Source of the DNA: Bacillota bacterium
GTDB taxonomy: Bacteria; Bacillota; Clostridia; Clostridiales; Clostridiaceae
NCBI GenBank assembly: GCA_023445445.1
Contig: JAEXLD010000070.1
Span: forward strand, 1-16,774
Reading direction: 5' to 3'
Length of the DNA: 16,774 bases
Made by a program: the position numbers and the translations under genes. The notes below the pieces were generated by a model. It was not told the origin of the DNA and did not search any database. It saw only the letters and a program-made list of their open reading frames with translations. This document shows positions 15,497 through 16,774 of the stretch, one piece after another. Each line of letters opens with the position of its first letter. Within the stretch, counting starts at the first letter, position 1.

Positions 15497-16135
15497 TTAG
15501 TGTTCTAAATTCAAATCCTTCAGATTTAAATAATCTATTGCACTTTGCAAATATTCTACTGTACCTTGCGTATAATCTGTATCATGTATAAGTATAATAA
15601 CAACATCCTGATTCCATACAGTCTCTTTCAATTTGCTCAATAATACTTCTTTTGGAAAGTTCTTACCTTCAGCATCTCCATTTAAAGCGTTCCAATCTAC
15701 TTGCCATATCCCCATTGATTTTAAAACTTCATCTACAATTCTTTTTAAAATATATTTTGCCTTATGATTCCTTTCTATAGAGGAACCTAGCTGAAAAAAT
15801 GTGGCTTTTATATTGTTTTCTTTTAATATATCTAATATTCCTTCAGTGGAATGTTCAGATTGGCCGTCATCAAAAGTCAAATAGGCTATTTTTCTACCAT
15901 CTTCTCTATAAAAATTCTATTTATACATTGTTTTAGAGATAATCTCTGAAGCATCATCAGCATTAATATCCTCTTCTAAACTACTATATCCTGAGTTATC
16001 CAATATATTTATTTTTTCTTCTTTATCTGATTTTTCTTCTTCTACTTTTTCTTTATCTTCATTTTCTGCACTATTTTCATTGTTACCAGCTAGAGCTTCT
16101 ACCCTTTTATAAGAATTTACATTTTTCTTCCCCAC
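15497..16135 (-). pseudogene. Decayed polysaccharide deacetylase (NodB-fold) gene
   Basis: The minus-strand frame reads GTG 16135, then a charged linker (EDKEKVEEEKSDKEEK), NILDNSGYSSLEEDI, then an in-frame stop TAG at 15917-15919. It continues in the same frame with NFYREDGRKIAYLTFDDGQS and ATFFQLGSSIE. The TFDDG motif (metal-binding Asp) and a late LIHDTD (His) of the NodB deacetylase family are kept. Between AKYILKRI and GIWQVDWNALNGDAEG the usual stretch of about 60-70 residues, which carries the HxxxH zinc ligands and the RxPGG motif, is missing (junction near 15731). The N-terminal membrane anchor usual in this family is also absent: a stop lies immediately upstream and no ribosome binding site is placed for the GTG. 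Three separate lesions make a functional enzyme very unlikely. The downstream piece from TTG 15880 is a remnant, not a gene. Confidence 0.85.
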
Positions 16136-16201
16136 TTATCCTAAATGCTTGTCCCAAATTTAATTATATAAGAATAATTTTTGTTAATCTTTACAATAAG
16201 T

Positions 16202-16214
16202 TAACTAATAGTTA
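16202..16214. repeat. Small palindrome TAACTA-A-TAGTTA
   Basis: A 13-base palindrome in the intergenic region between the deacetylase pseudogene and the rRNA operon terminator. Nothing else supports a function; in such AT-rich DNA it may be chance. Confidence 0.3.
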
Positions 16215-16233
16215 CAAAATGATTACATAAAAG

Positions 16234-16299
16234 GAGATAAATATCATATTTTTTTCCTCTATCCCTTTACTCTAAGTAGACCCATATGTTATTTATCTC
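16234..16299. repeat. Unexplained 16-bp imperfect inverted repeat around a 34-base centre
   Basis: GAGATAAATATCATAT (16234-16249) is matched by the complement of ATATGTTATTTATCTC (16284-16299), with 15 of 16 positions paired. The 34-base centre is pyrimidine-rich on the plus strand. It lies between the rRNA terminator and the pseudogene. It could be a structured small RNA, a secondary terminator, or a miniature element remnant. No flanking direct repeat, transposase or known riboswitch core was seen. The rest of 16136-16339 holds no recognised gene. Confidence 0.6.
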
Positions 16300-16339
16300 T
16301 TCTATTTTATTTGGAATTATAAAAAGCTATTCTGTATGT

Positions 16340-16396
16340 AAAAAATAAAAGAGTTTTATAACAATAGACTTAAAATCTACTCTTATAAAACTCTTT
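16340..16396 (-). terminator. Terminator of the rRNA/tRNA-Asn operon
   Basis: Aaagagttttataa (16348-16361) and ttataaaactcttt (16383-16396) form a perfect 14-bp stem. Read on the minus strand, the stem runs into TTTTATTTTTT (complement of 16340-16350). It lies 12 bases past the tRNA 3' end, so the rRNA operon ends here. Confidence 0.85.
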
Positions 16397-16407
16397 AAAA
16401 TATAAAA

Positions 16408-16482
<75 letters not shown>

Positions 16483-16490
16483 ATATTTTA

Positions 16491-16575
16491 TTTTCAGAGT
16501 GTTCTCTGAAAATTGCACATGAATGAGAGCCAAAATCTTTGATTTTGTTTCTCGAATTTACTCAGCTTGCTGAGT
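16491..16575. other. Three hairpins in the 23S-tRNA spacer (rRNA processing region)
   Basis: The spacer from 16483 to 16593 carries three stem-loops: ttttcagag/ctctgaaaa (16491-16512), caaaatc/gattttg extended by GAG/CTC (16527-16553), and actcag/ctgagt (16560-16575). They are probably part of transcript processing or spacer folding. No 5S rRNA is encoded in this spacer. Confidence 0.5.
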
Positions 16576-16593
16576 TTCCTTCTTGAATTTTAT

Positions 16594-16774
16594 TGGTCAA
16601 GCCCTCGACCTATTAGTATCAGTCAGCTAAATATGTTACCATACTTACACCTCTGACCTATCAACCTTGTGTTCTTCAAGGGGTCTTACTAGCTTATGCT
16701 ATGGGAAATCTCATCTTGAGGGGGGCTTCACGCTTAGATGCTTTCAGCGTTTATCCCTTCCCGACTTAGCTACC
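16594..16774 (-). rRNA. 23S ribosomal RNA, 3' end (partial)
   Basis: Read on the minus strand the sequence matches the highly conserved 23S 3' end. It holds GGGAAGGGATAAACGCTGAA, GCATCTAAGCG(T)GAAGC and ACTAATAGGTCGAGGGC, and ends near GGCTTGACC about 16594. The gene runs off the right edge of the window. The exact 3' terminus is uncertain by a few bases. Confidence 0.97.

Noticed and set aside
16229..16245. AAAGGAGATAAAT on the plus strand resembling a ribosome binding site
   Set aside because: No start codon follows at a usable distance, and the bases belong to the inverted repeat.

Overview
This window reads as chromosomal DNA of a Clostridium sensu stricto-type Firmicute. It is very AT-rich, has strong GGAGG-type ribosome binding sites and frequent A/T-ended codons, carries a clostridial-looking 23S rRNA end, and its protein set (HtrA, TsaD, LtaS-family sulfatase, TldD/TldE, OmpR-type two-component system, polysaccharide deacetylase) is typical of that group. 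The species cannot be named from the sequence alone. No CRISPR array, phage, transposase or plasmid signature was found.

Layout. (1) 1-230, minus: the start of a carboxypeptidase-regulatory-like protein that runs off the left edge. (2) 395-3790, minus: tsaD, then an alpha/beta hydrolase-fold membrane protein whose nucleophile position is Glu, then htrA, which has its own promoter and a terminator at 329-392. (3) 3999-5227, plus: a RusA-like protein with a C-terminal zinc ribbon and a small SGNH hydrolase, reading divergently from tsaD. (4) 5273-6226, minus: a lone FAD-dependent oxidoreductase, convergent with the SGNH gene over a shared hairpin terminator. (5) 6461-8329, plus: an LtaS-family lipoteichoic-acid-synthase-like membrane sulfatase, with a clear promoter and an intrinsic terminator in its leader. 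(6) 8465-9007, minus: a GNAT acetyltransferase. (7) 9078-15376, minus: a five-gene operon of response regulator, histidine kinase, lipoprotein, tldD and tldE, with very tight spacing. (8) 15497-16135, minus: a decayed polysaccharide deacetylase pseudogene. (9) 16340-16774, minus: the end of an rRNA operon, 23S 3' end, tRNA-Asn and terminator, with no 5S between them.

How the genes fit together. Much of the window is envelope biology: HtrA quality control, LtaS-like polyanion synthesis, a membrane sensor kinase with a co-transcribed lipoprotein, and a dead peptidoglycan or chitin deacetylase-like gene. TsaD is the housekeeping t6A tRNA-modification enzyme. The most system-like unit is the operon in (7). 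A membrane-sensing two-component system and an uncharacterised lipoprotein are co-transcribed with the TldD/TldE metalloprotease pair, which suggests envelope- or peptide-signal-controlled proteolysis. That link is inferred from gene order.

Several proteins carry changes at normally diagnostic residues: Ser to Glu in the hydrolase, one Asp to Ala in the RusA-like protein, and loss of the second glycine motif in the oxidoreductase. These are the main points worth a second look, together with the leader terminator of the ltaS-like gene and a long unexplained inverted repeat at 16234-16299.
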